Shown: piece by piece, positions 8,223 to 17,077 of the stretch
How the letters are laid out: each line of letters starts with the position of its first letter
How positions within the stretch are numbered: position 1 is the stretch's first letter
From: Trichothermofontia sp964536415
Lineage (GTDB): Bacteria > Cyanobacteriota > Cyanobacteriia > B231
Reading direction: 5' to 3'
NCBI GenBank assembly: GCA_964536415.1
Contig: CAZHXN010000001.1
Coordinates: 62,001 to 126,000, forward strand
Length of the DNA: 64,000 nucleotides
Notes under the pieces: model-generated
What the model was told of the DNA's origin: nothing
Databases searched by the model: none
What the model saw: only the letters and a program-made list of their open reading frames with translations
Made by a program: the position numbers and the translations under genes

Positions 8223-8534
8223 ATGAATTTTACTACTATTATACAATTACCTAATTTATTTGCATTTCCACTGGGTTTTGTTTTAGGGCTGTTTTATTTC
8301 AGTTGTTTGTGGTTTACAGTACAACACCTGACGCATACTCGCTATCCCGTCTTGCTCATGGTTGGCAGTGGGGTTGTACGGCTGAGCGTGGCACTGCTGT
8401 CCTTTTATTTCATCATCGGGGGACACTGGGAACGGCTTATGATTGCGTTTTTAGGATTTTTATTCGCACGGACTCTCCTGATTGCTCGCTGGCGGCCCCA
8501 TGCCTCCTTGAACGATTTGATTTTGGAGGATTGA
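8223..8534 (+). CDS. atpR: N-ATPase subunit AtpR
   Basis: A 103-residue protein with three hydrophobic segments. Arg residues lie inside or at the ends of the helices ('GVVRLSVALL', 'FLFARTLLIARW'), a known feature of the AtpR family that has been proposed to contact the c-ring carboxylates. AGGAG precedes the ATG and the stop is 1 bp from atpB. Together with AtpQ it identifies the operon as N-type rather than a standard F-ATPase. Confidence 0.85.
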   Translation: MNFTTIIQLPNLFAFPLGFVLGLFYFSCLWFTVQHLTHTRYPVLLMVGSGVVRLSVALLSFYFIIGGHWERLMIAFLGFLFARTLLIARWRPHASLNDLILED

Positions 8535-8535
8535 G

Positions 8536-9255
8536 ATGGAGGTTAGTCCTGACAACATTGTGCTTTATGCGCAAGAGCCGATCGTGCTCAATGCCACAGT
8601 GTTATTTACCTGGCTCACGATGGGGTTGCTGGTGGGGATATCGGGCTGGGTAACACGACAGTTATCGGTTCAGCCTGATTTGCCTTCCTGGCAGAACGGG
8701 CTAGAGATGGTCGTCGATGGCATTTGCAATCAGATTCGCGAGATTAGCCAGCAAGACCCAGAACCCTATTTATCCTTCGTTGGCACCCTGTTTCTTTTTA
8801 TTGTCACCTGCAATTTGTTAACCGTGGTTCCCGGCTATCACGCGCCAACGGGATCGCTCTCAACAACAGCGGCTCTGGCACTCTGTGTATTTGTAGCAGT
8901 TCCCATCTTTGGCATTCGCCAGCAGGGATTGGGGCGATACTTAAAGAGTTACCTGGAACCCACGCCGATCATGCTGCCTTTTCAGATTATTGGCGAGTTT
9001 TCGCGAACGTTGGCTTTAGCGGTGCGACTCTTTGGCAATATTATGAGCGGCAATTTACTGGCAGCCATTTTGCTTTCTCTCGTACCCTTTTTTGTCCCGA
9101 TCGCGATGCATATTTTGGGGCTAGTCTTTGGGGTGATCCAAGCCTACGTTTTCTCGGTACTGGCCCTGGTATATATCACGTCAGCGAGTAGTGTCCAACA
9201 ACAGAATCATCACATATCTACACAGGTGTCTGCACAGGAGAATCAAGATGAGTGA
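8536..9255 (+). CDS. atpB: N-type F-ATPase subunit a
   Basis: The 239-residue FO stator channel. 'SRTLALAVRLFGNIMSGNLL' holds the essential stator Arg (AVRLFGN) that faces the c-ring carboxylate, and 'VLALVYITSA' is the last helix. Length is normal for N-ATPase a subunits. The end overlaps the start of atpE by 8 bp. Confidence 0.93.
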   Translation: MEVSPDNIVLYAQEPIVLNATVLFTWLTMGLLVGISGWVTRQLSVQPDLPSWQNGLEMVVDGICNQIREISQQDPEPYLSFVGTLFLFIVTCNLLTVVPGYHAPTGSLSTTAALALCVFVAVPIFGIRQQGLGRYLKSYLEPTPIMLPFQIIGEFSRTLALAVRLFGNIMSGNLLAAILLSLVPFFVPIAMHILGLVFGVIQAYVFSVLALVYITSASSVQQQNHHISTQVSAQENQDE

Positions 9256-9517
9256 TTTAGCCATGATTGGCGCGGTTTCTATGGTGACCGCTGGTCTTAC
9301 CATCGCGATTGGTTCAATCGGGCCTGCCTTGGGGGAGGGAATTGCCGTCGCCCGTGCTCTGGGGGCGATCGCCCAGCAACCAGACAAGACCAACACGATT
9401 ACACGTACCCTATTTGTTGGGTTGGCGATGGTAGAGTCAACCGCGATTTACTGTTTAGTGGTGTCGATGATCTTACTCTTTGTTAATCCATTTTGGAATC
9501 ATTTTTTAGGTCAATAG
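9248..9517 (+). CDS. atpE: N-type F-ATPase subunit c
   Basis: An 89-residue hairpin proteolipid. I start it at ATG 9248; an upstream GTG-type extension would only add atpB-overlapping sequence. Helix 1 has 'GSIGPALGEGIAVARALGAI' with Glu30; helix 2 has 'AMVESTAIY' with Glu63, Ser64, Thr65 and Tyr68. The E-S-T-x-x-Y set matches Na+ ligands of Na+-type c subunits, while the additional Glu30 is typical of N-ATPases. Ion choice (Na+ or H+) cannot be settled from sequence, because at least one N-ATPase c-ring has been reported as proton-coupled. Confidence 0.95.
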   Translation: MSDLAMIGAVSMVTAGLTIAIGSIGPALGEGIAVARALGAIAQQPDKTNTITRTLFVGLAMVESTAIYCLVVSMILLFVNPFWNHFLGQ

Positions 9518-9529
9518 GGGGAAGCACAG

Positions 9530-10381
9530 GTGCTTATTAACGGGTTCACTGTCGCTGCCCAAATCCTGAACTTTTTAATTCTGGTGGTTTTGCTGCGGTG
9601 GTTGCTCTATAAACCCATCATCAAGGTCATGCAGCAACGGCAAGCCTTGATCGCTGAGCGGTGGCGAGTCGCTGAACAGTTACAACTGGAAGCGGCGAGG
9701 GCAGCGGCAACCTATCGACAACAGCAGGAGGCGCTTCAGCAACAACAGGCGGAGTTATTAGCAGCCGCCCAGGCAGCAGCGGACCAGGAACAACAACGCC
9801 TCCTGGCTGAGGTACGGGCCACGATCGCTGCCCAACAGGCTGCATGGCAAGCGGAACTCCAGCAGGAACAGGCTGCCTTTTTGCGTAGCCTGCGCCAACA
9901 GGTCACACACCAGATTGTGGCCATTGCCCGCCGCGCCCTCACGGATCTAGCCAATGCGACATTGGAAGACCAGATCGTCCAGGTTTTTTGCGATCGCCTG
10001 CGCCATTTAGATCCCGCCCAACAGACTGAGATCGCCCCCCAGGCCCTAGCTGAGACGGCTCAGCCCCTACGGATACACAGTAGCTTTGCCCTATCCCCCG
10101 CCCGACAGCAACAGGTGATCGATGCACTGTCCAGCCACTTGCCCTTGCAGTCGCAGCGCAACGGTGTAGATGCAACGTCCGCAGCCCTGCCCAACGTCGA
10201 GTTTGTTACTGATCCCCAGTTGCTCTGTGGTATTGCCCTCAAGCTGGCGGGCCAGGAGATTGTCTGGAGCCTTGATACCTATCTGCAAACCCTGGAGCAA
10301 CGTTTAGCGGATGTCCTGACCCAGGAGGAAATGACCCACTATGCCCCGACGCCCCCAGCCGTTACTCACACTCTGCACTGA
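9530..10381 (+). CDS. atpF: N-type F-ATPase subunit b with delta-like C-terminal domain
   Basis: 283 residues starting at GTG. One N-terminal membrane helix ('ILNFLILVVLLRWLLYKPII') is followed by a long Gln/Ala-rich coiled coil (about residues 35-130) and a C-terminal domain ending 'CGIALKLAGQEIVWSLDTYL', which resembles the delta/OSCP tail. No separate atpH lies in the operon, so this fused subunit probably supplies both b and delta functions, as is usual in N-ATPases. It overlaps atpA by 41 bp. Confidence 0.9.
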   Translation: MLINGFTVAAQILNFLILVVLLRWLLYKPIIKVMQQRQALIAERWRVAEQLQLEAARAAATYRQQQEALQQQQAELLAAAQAAADQEQQRLLAEVRATIAAQQAAWQAELQQEQAAFLRSLRQQVTHQIVAIARRALTDLANATLEDQIVQVFCDRLRHLDPAQQTEIAPQALAETAQPLRIHSSFALSPARQQQVIDALSSHLPLQSQRNGVDATSAALPNVEFVTDPQLLCGIALKLAGQEIVWSLDTYLQTLEQRLADVLTQEEMTHYAPTPPAVTHTLH

Positions 10382-11909
10382 GGCGTGTAGGACGATCGAC
10401 CGAGTCCTAGCTACCCATGAAGCAACATTGATCCGCCGGGAAACGGGGACGGTCCAGTCCGTCAGGCCAGGGATTGCCCGCGTGAGCGGGTTACCCGGTG
10501 TCCAGGCCGATGAACTGGTATGCTTCCCCAGGGCTGACGTTGGGACTGGGCGGGAACCCCTGCTAGGGATTGCCTTCAACCTAGACCCGGAGGAGGTTGG
10601 GGTGGTCCTGCTGGGGGACAGCCAGAGGTTACAGGCGGGGGATGAGGGGTATCGGACCGGACGGGTGATGGATGTACCGGTGGGGGCGGGGTTGCTGGGA
10701 CGGGTGGTGACGGTTATGGGCCAGCCCCTAGATGGTCGGGGGCCGCTGGAGATTACAGAACGGTTGCCAGTCGAGCGGGAGGCCCCAGCCATTCTCGATC
10801 GCGCCCCGGTAACCGTGCCCCTGCAAACGGGAATCAAAGTCATCGATGCCCTAATTCCCATTGGGCGGGGGCAACGGGAACTGATTATTGGCGATCGCCA
10901 GACAGGGAAAACGGCGATCGCGATTGATACGATCCTGAACCAGAAGGACCAGGATGTGCTGTGTATTTACTGTGCAATCGGGCAGCGATCGGCAGCGATC
11001 GCCCAGGTCATTGCTACCCTCCGCGAACAAGGGGCAATGGACTATACCATTGTCGTCGTTGCGGCGGGCCAAGATCCCCTCGGTTTGCAGTACATCACTC
11101 CCTACGGAGCCACCACAATGGCCGAATATTTTATGGCCCAGGGACGGGATGTTTTGATTGTCTATGATGACTTAACCCACCATGCCCGCACCTATCGGGA
11201 ACTCTCGCTCCTATTACGCCGCCCGCCTGGCCGAGAAGCCTATCCAGGTGATATTTTCTATCTCCATTCCCGCCTTCTAGAACGGGCAACCCATTTGCAC
11301 ACCGATCGGGGCGGCGGATCACTGACAGCGTTACCAATCATCGAAACCCAGGCCCAGAATATATCGGCCTATATTCCAACTAATTTAATCTCGATTACTG
11401 ATGGCCAGATCTACCTTTCCCCTGATCTCTTTCAGAAGGGGATTTTCCCGGCCATTGATGTGGGTAAGTCTGTTTCGCGGGTCGGTGGTAAAACCCAACT
11501 GCCTGCTTACCAGGATCTGGCTGGTCCCCTCCGGCTTGCCTATGCCCAGTTTCAGGAAGTGGAGATTTTCGCCCGCTTTGGTACCCAGTTAGATGAGCAA
11601 ACCCAGCAGGCCCTCGCACGGGGGCGTCGTATCCGTGAAGTGCTAAAACAAAACCAATCCCAACCTCTCCCGGCGGCAGTCCAGGTGGCGATTCTATTGG
11701 CAGTGACCAGGGGATACCTCGATACGGTGCCTCTGGAGCAGGTGGAGCAGGTGGAGCAGTCACTAGGGCCAGCGGTTTTGGCGCAGTTACCCCCTATTTG
11801 CGATCGCATCGATCGGGGCTATCCTTTAACACCAGAGGCGGCGGCGGCCCTACTAACGGTCATTCAAACGGTGATTCAGAATATTAGAGCGGACCTGGGA
11901 AATCCATAG
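10341..11909 (+). CDS. atpA: N-type F-ATPase alpha subunit
   Basis: 522 residues; Walker A 'GDRQTGKT' near residue 184, then 'YDDLTHHARTYRELSLLLRRPPGR' in two conserved blocks (YDDLTHHA, SLLLRRPPGR). The first ATG lies 41 bp inside atpF; a later start is possible but the N-terminal helix 'TLCTEACRTIDRVLATHEA' is family-like. HIP1 sites are frequent in this gene, in contrast to atpG. In most N-ATPase operons atpG follows at once; here two small foreign ORFs intervene. Confidence 0.95.
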   Translation: MPRRPQPLLTLCTEACRTIDRVLATHEATLIRRETGTVQSVRPGIARVSGLPGVQADELVCFPRADVGTGREPLLGIAFNLDPEEVGVVLLGDSQRLQAGDEGYRTGRVMDVPVGAGLLGRVVTVMGQPLDGRGPLEITERLPVEREAPAILDRAPVTVPLQTGIKVIDALIPIGRGQRELIIGDRQTGKTAIAIDTILNQKDQDVLCIYCAIGQRSAAIAQVIATLREQGAMDYTIVVVAAGQDPLGLQYITPYGATTMAEYFMAQGRDVLIVYDDLTHHARTYRELSLLLRRPPGREAYPGDIFYLHSRLLERATHLHTDRGGGSLTALPIIETQAQNISAYIPTNLISITDGQIYLSPDLFQKGIFPAIDVGKSVSRVGGKTQLPAYQDLAGPLRLAYAQFQEVEIFARFGTQLDEQTQQALARGRRIREVLKQNQSQPLPAAVQVAILLAVTRGYLDTVPLEQVEQVEQSLGPAVLAQLPPICDRIDRGYPLTPEAAAALLTVIQTVIQNIRADLGNP

Positions 11910-11935
11910 AAGGGCACCGTCATTAATAGGGAGAG

Positions 11936-11952
11936 GGGCAGTTGAACTGCCC
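11936..11952. terminator. Hairpin after atpA
   Basis: GGGCAG-TTGAA-CTGCCC forms a short GC-rich hairpin 27 bp after the atpA stop. No U-run follows, so termination is uncertain. It lies at the point where the foreign ORFs begin and could reduce expression of atpG. Confidence 0.5.
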
Positions 11953-11987
11953 TAACCCACAAGATACTGAGTGATGATCTTAGGGCT

Positions 11988-12173
11988 ATGAAAAGACGCA
12001 ATGGTGAATTTAACCCCAGACGGAGAATGCTAAAGGTTGAAGCCTGTGATTTCAATCATCTTGCTAAGCTTGCCTCTCAGGTGAAGTATGGCGGTAATCC
12101 TGAGCACAAGAGAAATCCAGGTAATTTTGGCTTGACACCGCCTAGCGGCCCCAGACCAGGTAAGTCCCTCTAA
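11988..12173 (+). CDS. Small protein of a conserved uncharacterised family (KYGGNPEHKRNPG motif)
   Basis: 61 residues ending 'KYGGNPEHKRNPGNFGLTPP' plus 'SGPRPGKSL'. I recall this motif from a widespread family of unknown function found in accessory regions, usually in proteins of about 100 residues or more, so this copy may be cut short. It precedes the next ORF by 13 bp and is probably co-transcribed with it. It has no link to ATPase function. I assign no activity. Confidence 0.55.
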   Translation: MKRRNGEFNPRRRMLKVEACDFNHLAKLASQVKYGGNPEHKRNPGNFGLTPPSGPRPGKSL

Positions 12174-12186
12174 TGGAGGATTCGGA

Positions 12187-12441
12187 GTGAACTCGCTAAG
12201 TCTTCACTTTGACTGGTTAACCAGCGGCGATGACACACCTAATATTCGACAGACAATGGGAATGTTTGAACTGAAAGTGGGAGATATCAGTCTGACGAGA
12301 AACGAGGACATCTGGTCTCAAACAGTCCGTGATAGTGTTTTGGCTTCTGCTTATCCACTTGCTGTCTGGATAGCGTCGTCATGGTGGCGATTACTTTATG
12401 AGCCACTGCCTCCAATAGGAACTAAACCTTCCCTAATATAA
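12187..12441 (+). pseudogene. Truncated partner of the preceding ORF (N-terminal fragment of a larger uncharacterised protein)
   Basis: GTG start with a good ribosome site (GGAGGA just upstream). The 84 residues 'HFDWLTSGDDTPNIRQTM', 'LTRNEDIWSQTVRDSVLASA' and 'YPLAVWIASSWWRLLYEPLP' look like the beginning of a much longer uncharacterised protein that I recall being paired with the preceding family. The frame then ends in nine unrelated residues and a stop 23 bp before atpG. The 3' part appears deleted. This is probably a decayed accessory pair, perhaps toxin- or defence-related. Confidence 0.55.
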
Positions 12442-12464
12442 CTGGCCCCCACCAAGCTTAGACT

Positions 12465-13454
12465 ATGCAAACACTAGAATCTTTACGGAATCGCATCAAT
12501 AGTATTGAAGATTTACACGCTGTCATCAGAACGATGAAAGCCTTAGCCTTGGTGAGCATTCGCCAGTATGAAAAAGCCTGTCTGTCCCTGGCCGACTATA
12601 CCCATACCATTGAACTTGGACTTCAGGCATGGTTGCGCTGTCGCCATTTTTCAGAGATTTCAACTGGGCTATTTCCCCTAGCTACGGCAACAGAAGATCA
12701 GGGTACTAACGATCAGGGTGTAGTAGGTGTTATCATTTTGGGGTCTGAACATGGCCTGTGTGGTCAGTTCAATGAGCAAATAATTACCTATACTTTTGCA
12801 CAGATCCATCAATCTAAAGTTTTACCGGAACGCTGTCTACTAGCAGCCATTGGGACACGCTTAATTAGCAATCTTGAAACTACACACCAGCCCCTCCACA
12901 GACAGTTTCCACTTCCCAGTTCTCTGGCAGGAATGCCAAGCTTTATACAGAATCTGCTCTCCCTGATCGAATCCTGGTGCTTTCATGAAAGTTCTCAAAT
13001 CACAACATCAATTTCTCGCCAAACGTCTGATCAAACTGTGGATACTCCGTCTCCAGATGTGAGCAAAATTCTATTGTTTTATAACAAATTTATATCCGCT
13101 ACTACTTATCAACCGACTACCCTGCAACTCTTTCCCCTGGATCGTGGCTGGCTTTCTGAATTAGAAACTCGTCCCTGGCATTCACCCACCTTACCCACTT
13201 TCAGCATGGCCTGGGAATCCTTATTAGCGGCATTGATCCGTCAATATCTATTTGTCACCCTCTATCGGGCGACGGTTGAGTCCTTAGCTAGTGAAAATAC
13301 GGCACGGTTACTCTCAATGCAGGCAGCCGAAAAAAATATTGACGATCGTCTACTCGATCTCAATACCCAATATCGCCAACAACGCCAAAACACCATCACT
13401 GGAGAATTACTCGATATCGTCGCTGGCTTTGAAGCCCTGACAAAACATCCATAA
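12465..13454 (+). CDS. atpG: N-type F-ATPase gamma subunit
   Basis: The central rotor shaft, 329 residues. The N-terminal helix 'LRNRINSIEDLHAVIRTMKA' and C-terminal helix region 'SLASENTARLLSMQAAEKNI' are the paired gamma helices; 'GSEHGLCGQFNEQI' is the central conserved loop. By eye it is clearly more AT-rich than atpA and contains no GCGATCGC, which hints at a different history or relaxed assimilation. It is separated from atpA by about 550 bp of foreign sequence but remains intact. Confidence 0.9.
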   Translation: MQTLESLRNRINSIEDLHAVIRTMKALALVSIRQYEKACLSLADYTHTIELGLQAWLRCRHFSEISTGLFPLATATEDQGTNDQGVVGVIILGSEHGLCGQFNEQIITYTFAQIHQSKVLPERCLLAAIGTRLISNLETTHQPLHRQFPLPSSLAGMPSFIQNLLSLIESWCFHESSQITTSISRQTSDQTVDTPSPDVSKILLFYNKFISATTYQPTTLQLFPLDRGWLSELETRPWHSPTLPTFSMAWESLLAALIRQYLFVTLYRATVESLASENTARLLSMQAAEKNIDDRLLDLNTQYRQQRQNTITGELLDIVAGFEALTKHP

Positions 13455-13489
13455 ATAATTCTCTTGGAGAACGCTCTAAAATCTAAAAT

Positions 13490-14554
13490 TCAGCAAAGGA
13501 TCAACGATCGCGATCGTTGCAAAGCCGCTAACGTCCCATTCCCCGTACAAAATAACGTCACCCGCAATTCTGCAATCAGGGCCTCCGCCAGGAAAACTAG
13601 CGCTGCCTCAGACTCACAGGCCGCCTGGAGAAAGGGACGGGCTAACCCTACCAGATCCGCACCGAGGGCGATCGCCTTAGCCGCATCCAGCCCATTGCGT
13701 AGCCCCCCAGAGGCAATCAGGGGAACTGTGGGGAGGATAGCCCGAATCTGGGTAATACAGTCAGCCGTGGGAATGCCCCAATCGCCAAAGGTTTGGCCGA
13801 GACGACGTTGTAAGGGGGTTGTGGCCCGCTCCCGTTCTACCTTGGCCCAGGAGGTGCCCCCCGCTCCCGCCACATCGATCGCCTGAACCCCTGCTGCTAG
13901 CAATTGCTGCGCCATTTGCGCAGAAATGCCATTCCCCACTTCTTTGGCAATTACAGGGACAGGCAGTTGTTGGCAAAGCTGGGCAATTTTATCGAGCAGG
14001 CCCCGGAAGTTAGTATCTCCATCGGGCTGGATGCACTCTTGCAGCGGATTCAGGTGCAGGATGAGGGCATCAGCTTCCAGCCAATCAACCAACTCTCGGG
14101 CTTCGGCAAGGCCATACCCATAGTTCAACTGCACTGCCCCCAGATTGGCGAATAACAGGATATCAGGTGCCAGGGGCCGCACTTGAAACGTATCGGCCAA
14201 CTGCGGTGTTTCGACGGCAACCCGCTGGGAACCGACACCCATTGCGAGACGATGGGTCTGGGCGATCGCCGCAAGGCGTTGATTGATCAGCTTGGCCTGT
14301 TCTGTTCCCCCCGTCATCGAAGAAATGAGAAACGGTGCCCCCAGGGGTTTCCCCAGAAAATCAGTCCGCAGATCCACCTCAGCGAGATTTAGCTCTGGCA
14401 GGCAACAGTGTTGAAAACGATAGCGCTCTAGACCCGTCGTCACCGCCTGACATTGCACATCTTCCTCCAGGCAAATGCGAAGGTGATCGGCCTTACGGGT
14501 TTGAGTCGTCGGCACGGGTATTGCCGGCGGGGCGAAGGATGATTCAACGGTCAT
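13490..14554 (-). CDS. fni: Type 2 isopentenyl-diphosphate delta-isomerase
   Basis: FMN-dependent interconversion of IPP and DMAPP for isoprenoids (carotenoids, phytol, quinones). I start at ATG 14554, giving 354 residues; the longer frame adds an unlikely Cys-rich leader. Visible features are 'RKADHLRICLEEDVQ', 'GAPFLISSMTGGT' (flavin contact), 'LAMGVGSQRVA', 'VIAKEVGNGIS' and 'DVAGAGGTSWAKVE', 'LIASGGLRNGLDAAKAIALG'. It is convergent with atpG. Confidence 0.95.
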   Translation of the reverse strand: MTVESSFAPPAIPVPTTQTRKADHLRICLEEDVQCQAVTTGLERYRFQHCCLPELNLAEVDLRTDFLGKPLGAPFLISSMTGGTEQAKLINQRLAAIAQTHRLAMGVGSQRVAVETPQLADTFQVRPLAPDILLFANLGAVQLNYGYGLAEARELVDWLEADALILHLNPLQECIQPDGDTNFRGLLDKIAQLCQQLPVPVIAKEVGNGISAQMAQQLLAAGVQAIDVAGAGGTSWAKVERERATTPLQRRLGQTFGDWGIPTADCITQIRAILPTVPLIASGGLRNGLDAAKAIALGADLVGLARPFLQAACESEAALVFLAEALIAELRVTLFCTGNGTLAALQRSRSLILC

Positions 14555-14740
14555 AGCGCCACAGTGTTTTTGCAAATCATCTTTGAAAATCTTTGGCAAA
14601 TCCCCAGGATGAGTCTGCCACCTTGGGTTGCATAATGGCACTAGTTCATCGCACCTGTCTAGACACTGCACCTGTTCTGTCTGGACACTGGACCCGCCCA
14701 GAACCGCCAGAAAGAACCGTTTTGATTAACGCTTACTGCT

Positions 14741-16552
14741 ATGAAACATCGTTCGTTTTTCCTGTTGCTGGCCACGATCGCCGTCGGGTTGCTCCTCTTG
14801 GGTGGCGGGGGAGCCTATGCCATCCTGGCCGCTGGGCCGCTGAGTCTGGTCCGGGGAGGGGGGCATACCCAACCAGCAGCCGCGTTTCTGGTCGCGAAAC
14901 AGGCACCGGTCATGGTATCGCTCCTGGTTAACCCCGATCAGCTGGAAACCGCTGCCCAGGTTGCGGTGCCAATGAACCAGCGGCGGCAGGTACGATCGAC
15001 TTTCCAGCAGTTCCAACAGCGCTTGCTGGCCAGTAGCAGCCTGGATTGGGACTATGCCCGGGATCTGCAACCCTGGCTAGGCGAGGAAATCACCCTGGCG
15101 GTCACGACCCCCGACCTCGACTACGACCCCAGCACGGGCTTGCAACCGGGGTATCTGGCTGTGCTCACAACGCGCAATCCGGACGCCAGTCGGGCGTGGC
15201 TGCAAGGGTTCTGGCAACGGCGAGCGGGGGCAGGCACTGAACTGGTATTTGAGGACTACAAGGGGGTCGCGCTGGTCTATGGCGAGGCGATGACGGCGGA
15301 TGCTCCGACGGATGCCCAGGCGGATGCCCGCATGGCCCTGCCGTTCCAACGGGACTTTATGCGAACGCTGGCCACGGCGATGGTGGGCGATCGCTTAGTG
15401 CTGCTGGCCAACAGTCCCAAGGTCTTGCGCGATGCTGTCAATAATCTCCAAGCCCCCGACCTGAATTTAGCCAGCACTTCCGCCTATCAACAGGCGCTTG
15501 AACATTTAGAACAACCCCGCATCGGGTTGGCCTATCTCAATTTTAGGCAACTCCAGGCGTGGCAGCAGGCAGCCCGCCCTGCCGGCCAGGGCAAGGGACA
15601 GGTAGCCACAACCGCCAGTCCCCGGTATGGCAGTTTGGCGTTGAACTTGGGCCTCACCCGGCAGGGGCTGCGGCTGGATACGGCCCTGCTCCCGGCAGCC
15701 GACCAAACCCTGCCCAGTACCCCGGCAACCCTCTCGGAACCCGTGGCAGCACTTCAGTATGTTCCAGCCACCAGTGCCCTGGTGATTGCCGGGGTCGATC
15801 TTCAGCAGTTCTGGCAGCAACTTCAGACCGATCTCCAGGGCTATCCCCAGGCCGAGCAAGTCCTGACGCAAGTCGTCCAAAATCTTCAGCAGCGGCGCGG
15901 TGTGGATTTACCCACGGATATCTTTAGCTGGGTACGGGGCGACTACGCGATCGGGCTATTGCCTACCGTCACCCCAACGGCCAGCGGGATACTCCCCCGT
16001 GCCGATTGGCTGTTTATTGCCCATCGCTCTGCCCAAACCGATGCCGCGATCGCCCATCTAGATAAAGTCGCCCAGGACCAGGGGTTCGGTACTGGCCCCT
16101 TCCCCCTGGGCGAGCGCCAGGTCTATGCCTGGACCCGCCTGACCACGACAACCAAGACGACCAATCAGCGCCCCTTCTGGCAGGGCGAGGCTAAGCCAGA
16201 AATCAAAGCCGATGTGTTGGGCGTCCACACCACCGTCGGTGAGTACGAGATCTTGGCAACGTCCCTGGAAGCTATGAATGCTGCCCTTGCTGCCGCTGCG
16301 TCTCCTGCTAATCAACCATCCGCCCTGGCGACTGCCATGGCCCGACTCAGCACCCCCAACGAAGGACTGGTATATCTCAATTGGCACGAGGGACGACCTG
16401 CGATCGTGCAAAAACTCCCCCTTTTTCGCCTCTTAGAATTTGCCGCCAAACCCCTTTTTGATCGTCTGGAAACTATCACCTTGACCAGCTATGGCAGTGA
16501 CGAGGGGATCAAACAAGGGACAGCCTTTTTTAAGATCAGATTTGCTGTGTGA
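14741..16552 (+). CDS. DUF3352 domain protein, membrane-anchored
   Basis: 603 residues with an N-terminal hydrophobic anchor ('FFLLLATIAVGLLLLGGGG') and a large extracytoplasmic region. The pattern 'APVMVSLLVNPDQLE', 'LGEEITLAVTTPD' and 'ALVYGEA' matches the cyanobacterial DUF3352 family of unknown function. Rich in Gln, Ala and Pro. Its stop overlaps or abuts the exbD-like gene, so the two are probably one transcription unit. Confidence 0.8.
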   Translation: MKHRSFFLLLATIAVGLLLLGGGGAYAILAAGPLSLVRGGGHTQPAAAFLVAKQAPVMVSLLVNPDQLETAAQVAVPMNQRRQVRSTFQQFQQRLLASSSLDWDYARDLQPWLGEEITLAVTTPDLDYDPSTGLQPGYLAVLTTRNPDASRAWLQGFWQRRAGAGTELVFEDYKGVALVYGEAMTADAPTDAQADARMALPFQRDFMRTLATAMVGDRLVLLANSPKVLRDAVNNLQAPDLNLASTSAYQQALEHLEQPRIGLAYLNFRQLQAWQQAARPAGQGKGQVATTASPRYGSLALNLGLTRQGLRLDTALLPAADQTLPSTPATLSEPVAALQYVPATSALVIAGVDLQQFWQQLQTDLQGYPQAEQVLTQVVQNLQQRRGVDLPTDIFSWVRGDYAIGLLPTVTPTASGILPRADWLFIAHRSAQTDAAIAHLDKVAQDQGFGTGPFPLGERQVYAWTRLTTTTKTTNQRPFWQGEAKPEIKADVLGVHTTVGEYEILATSLEAMNAALAAAASPANQPSALATAMARLSTPNEGLVYLNWHEGRPAIVQKLPLFRLLEFAAKPLFDRLETITLTSYGSDEGIKQGTAFFKIRFAV

Positions 16553-16563
16553 AGGGCACCTCA

Positions 16564-16989
16564 ATGCGATTCAAATCCTCGCCCAACAACAGTCTTCCCC
16601 AGGTCAATCTAGTACCGATGCTGGATGTGTTGATGACCGTGTTGACATTTTTCATCATCATTGCCATGACCCTCACAGGGCAGCAAATGATCAATGTCAA
16701 GCTGCCGACAACTGAGCGTAAGGCCAATCCCCAGGCATCACCAACAATAACCCAGATTGAACCGTTAGTCGTGGGTTTAGATGCCAACGGACAGATCATT
16801 ATGGATAATCAACTCATTAGTACACGAGAATTAGCTGAACGGATGAGTACCTATTTTTCTCAGAACCCGCAAGGATGGGTGGTCCTGCGGGCCGATCGCG
16901 ATCTAACCTATGCCAAAGTGGCGACGCTGCTCAAGGCCATGCGGGCGATCGGGGGCGATCGAGTTTCCCTCGCGTTTGAACGTTCCTGA
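16564..16989 (+). CDS. ExbD/TolR-family biopolymer transport protein
   Basis: About 141 residues from ATG 16564; an alternative GTG at 16549 overlaps the preceding stop (GTGA) and may allow coupling. One N-terminal membrane helix carries the family signature 'NLVPMLDVLMTVLTFFI', whose Asp is the proton-path residue, followed by a periplasmic domain ending 'VVLRADRDLTYAKVATLL'. ExbD works with an ExbB/TolQ channel, which is not in this window. Confidence 0.9.
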   Translation: MRFKSSPNNSLPQVNLVPMLDVLMTVLTFFIIIAMTLTGQQMINVKLPTTERKANPQASPTITQIEPLVVGLDANGQIIMDNQLISTRELAERMSTYFSQNPQGWVVLRADRDLTYAKVATLLKAMRAIGGDRVSLAFERS

Positions 16990-17077
16990 CCGTCTCCTTC
17001 CTTAAGTAGATCAAGCTAATTAAACTGAAGTACAGCGTTTCCCAAGTCTCTGAAGGCCAGAAGCACCTGATGAACAA

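Noticed and set aside
10304..10861. 185-codon minus-strand frame antisense to atpF/atpA
   Set aside because: No recognisable domain, Ser/Arg-rich as expected for an antisense shadow of a GC-rich gene.
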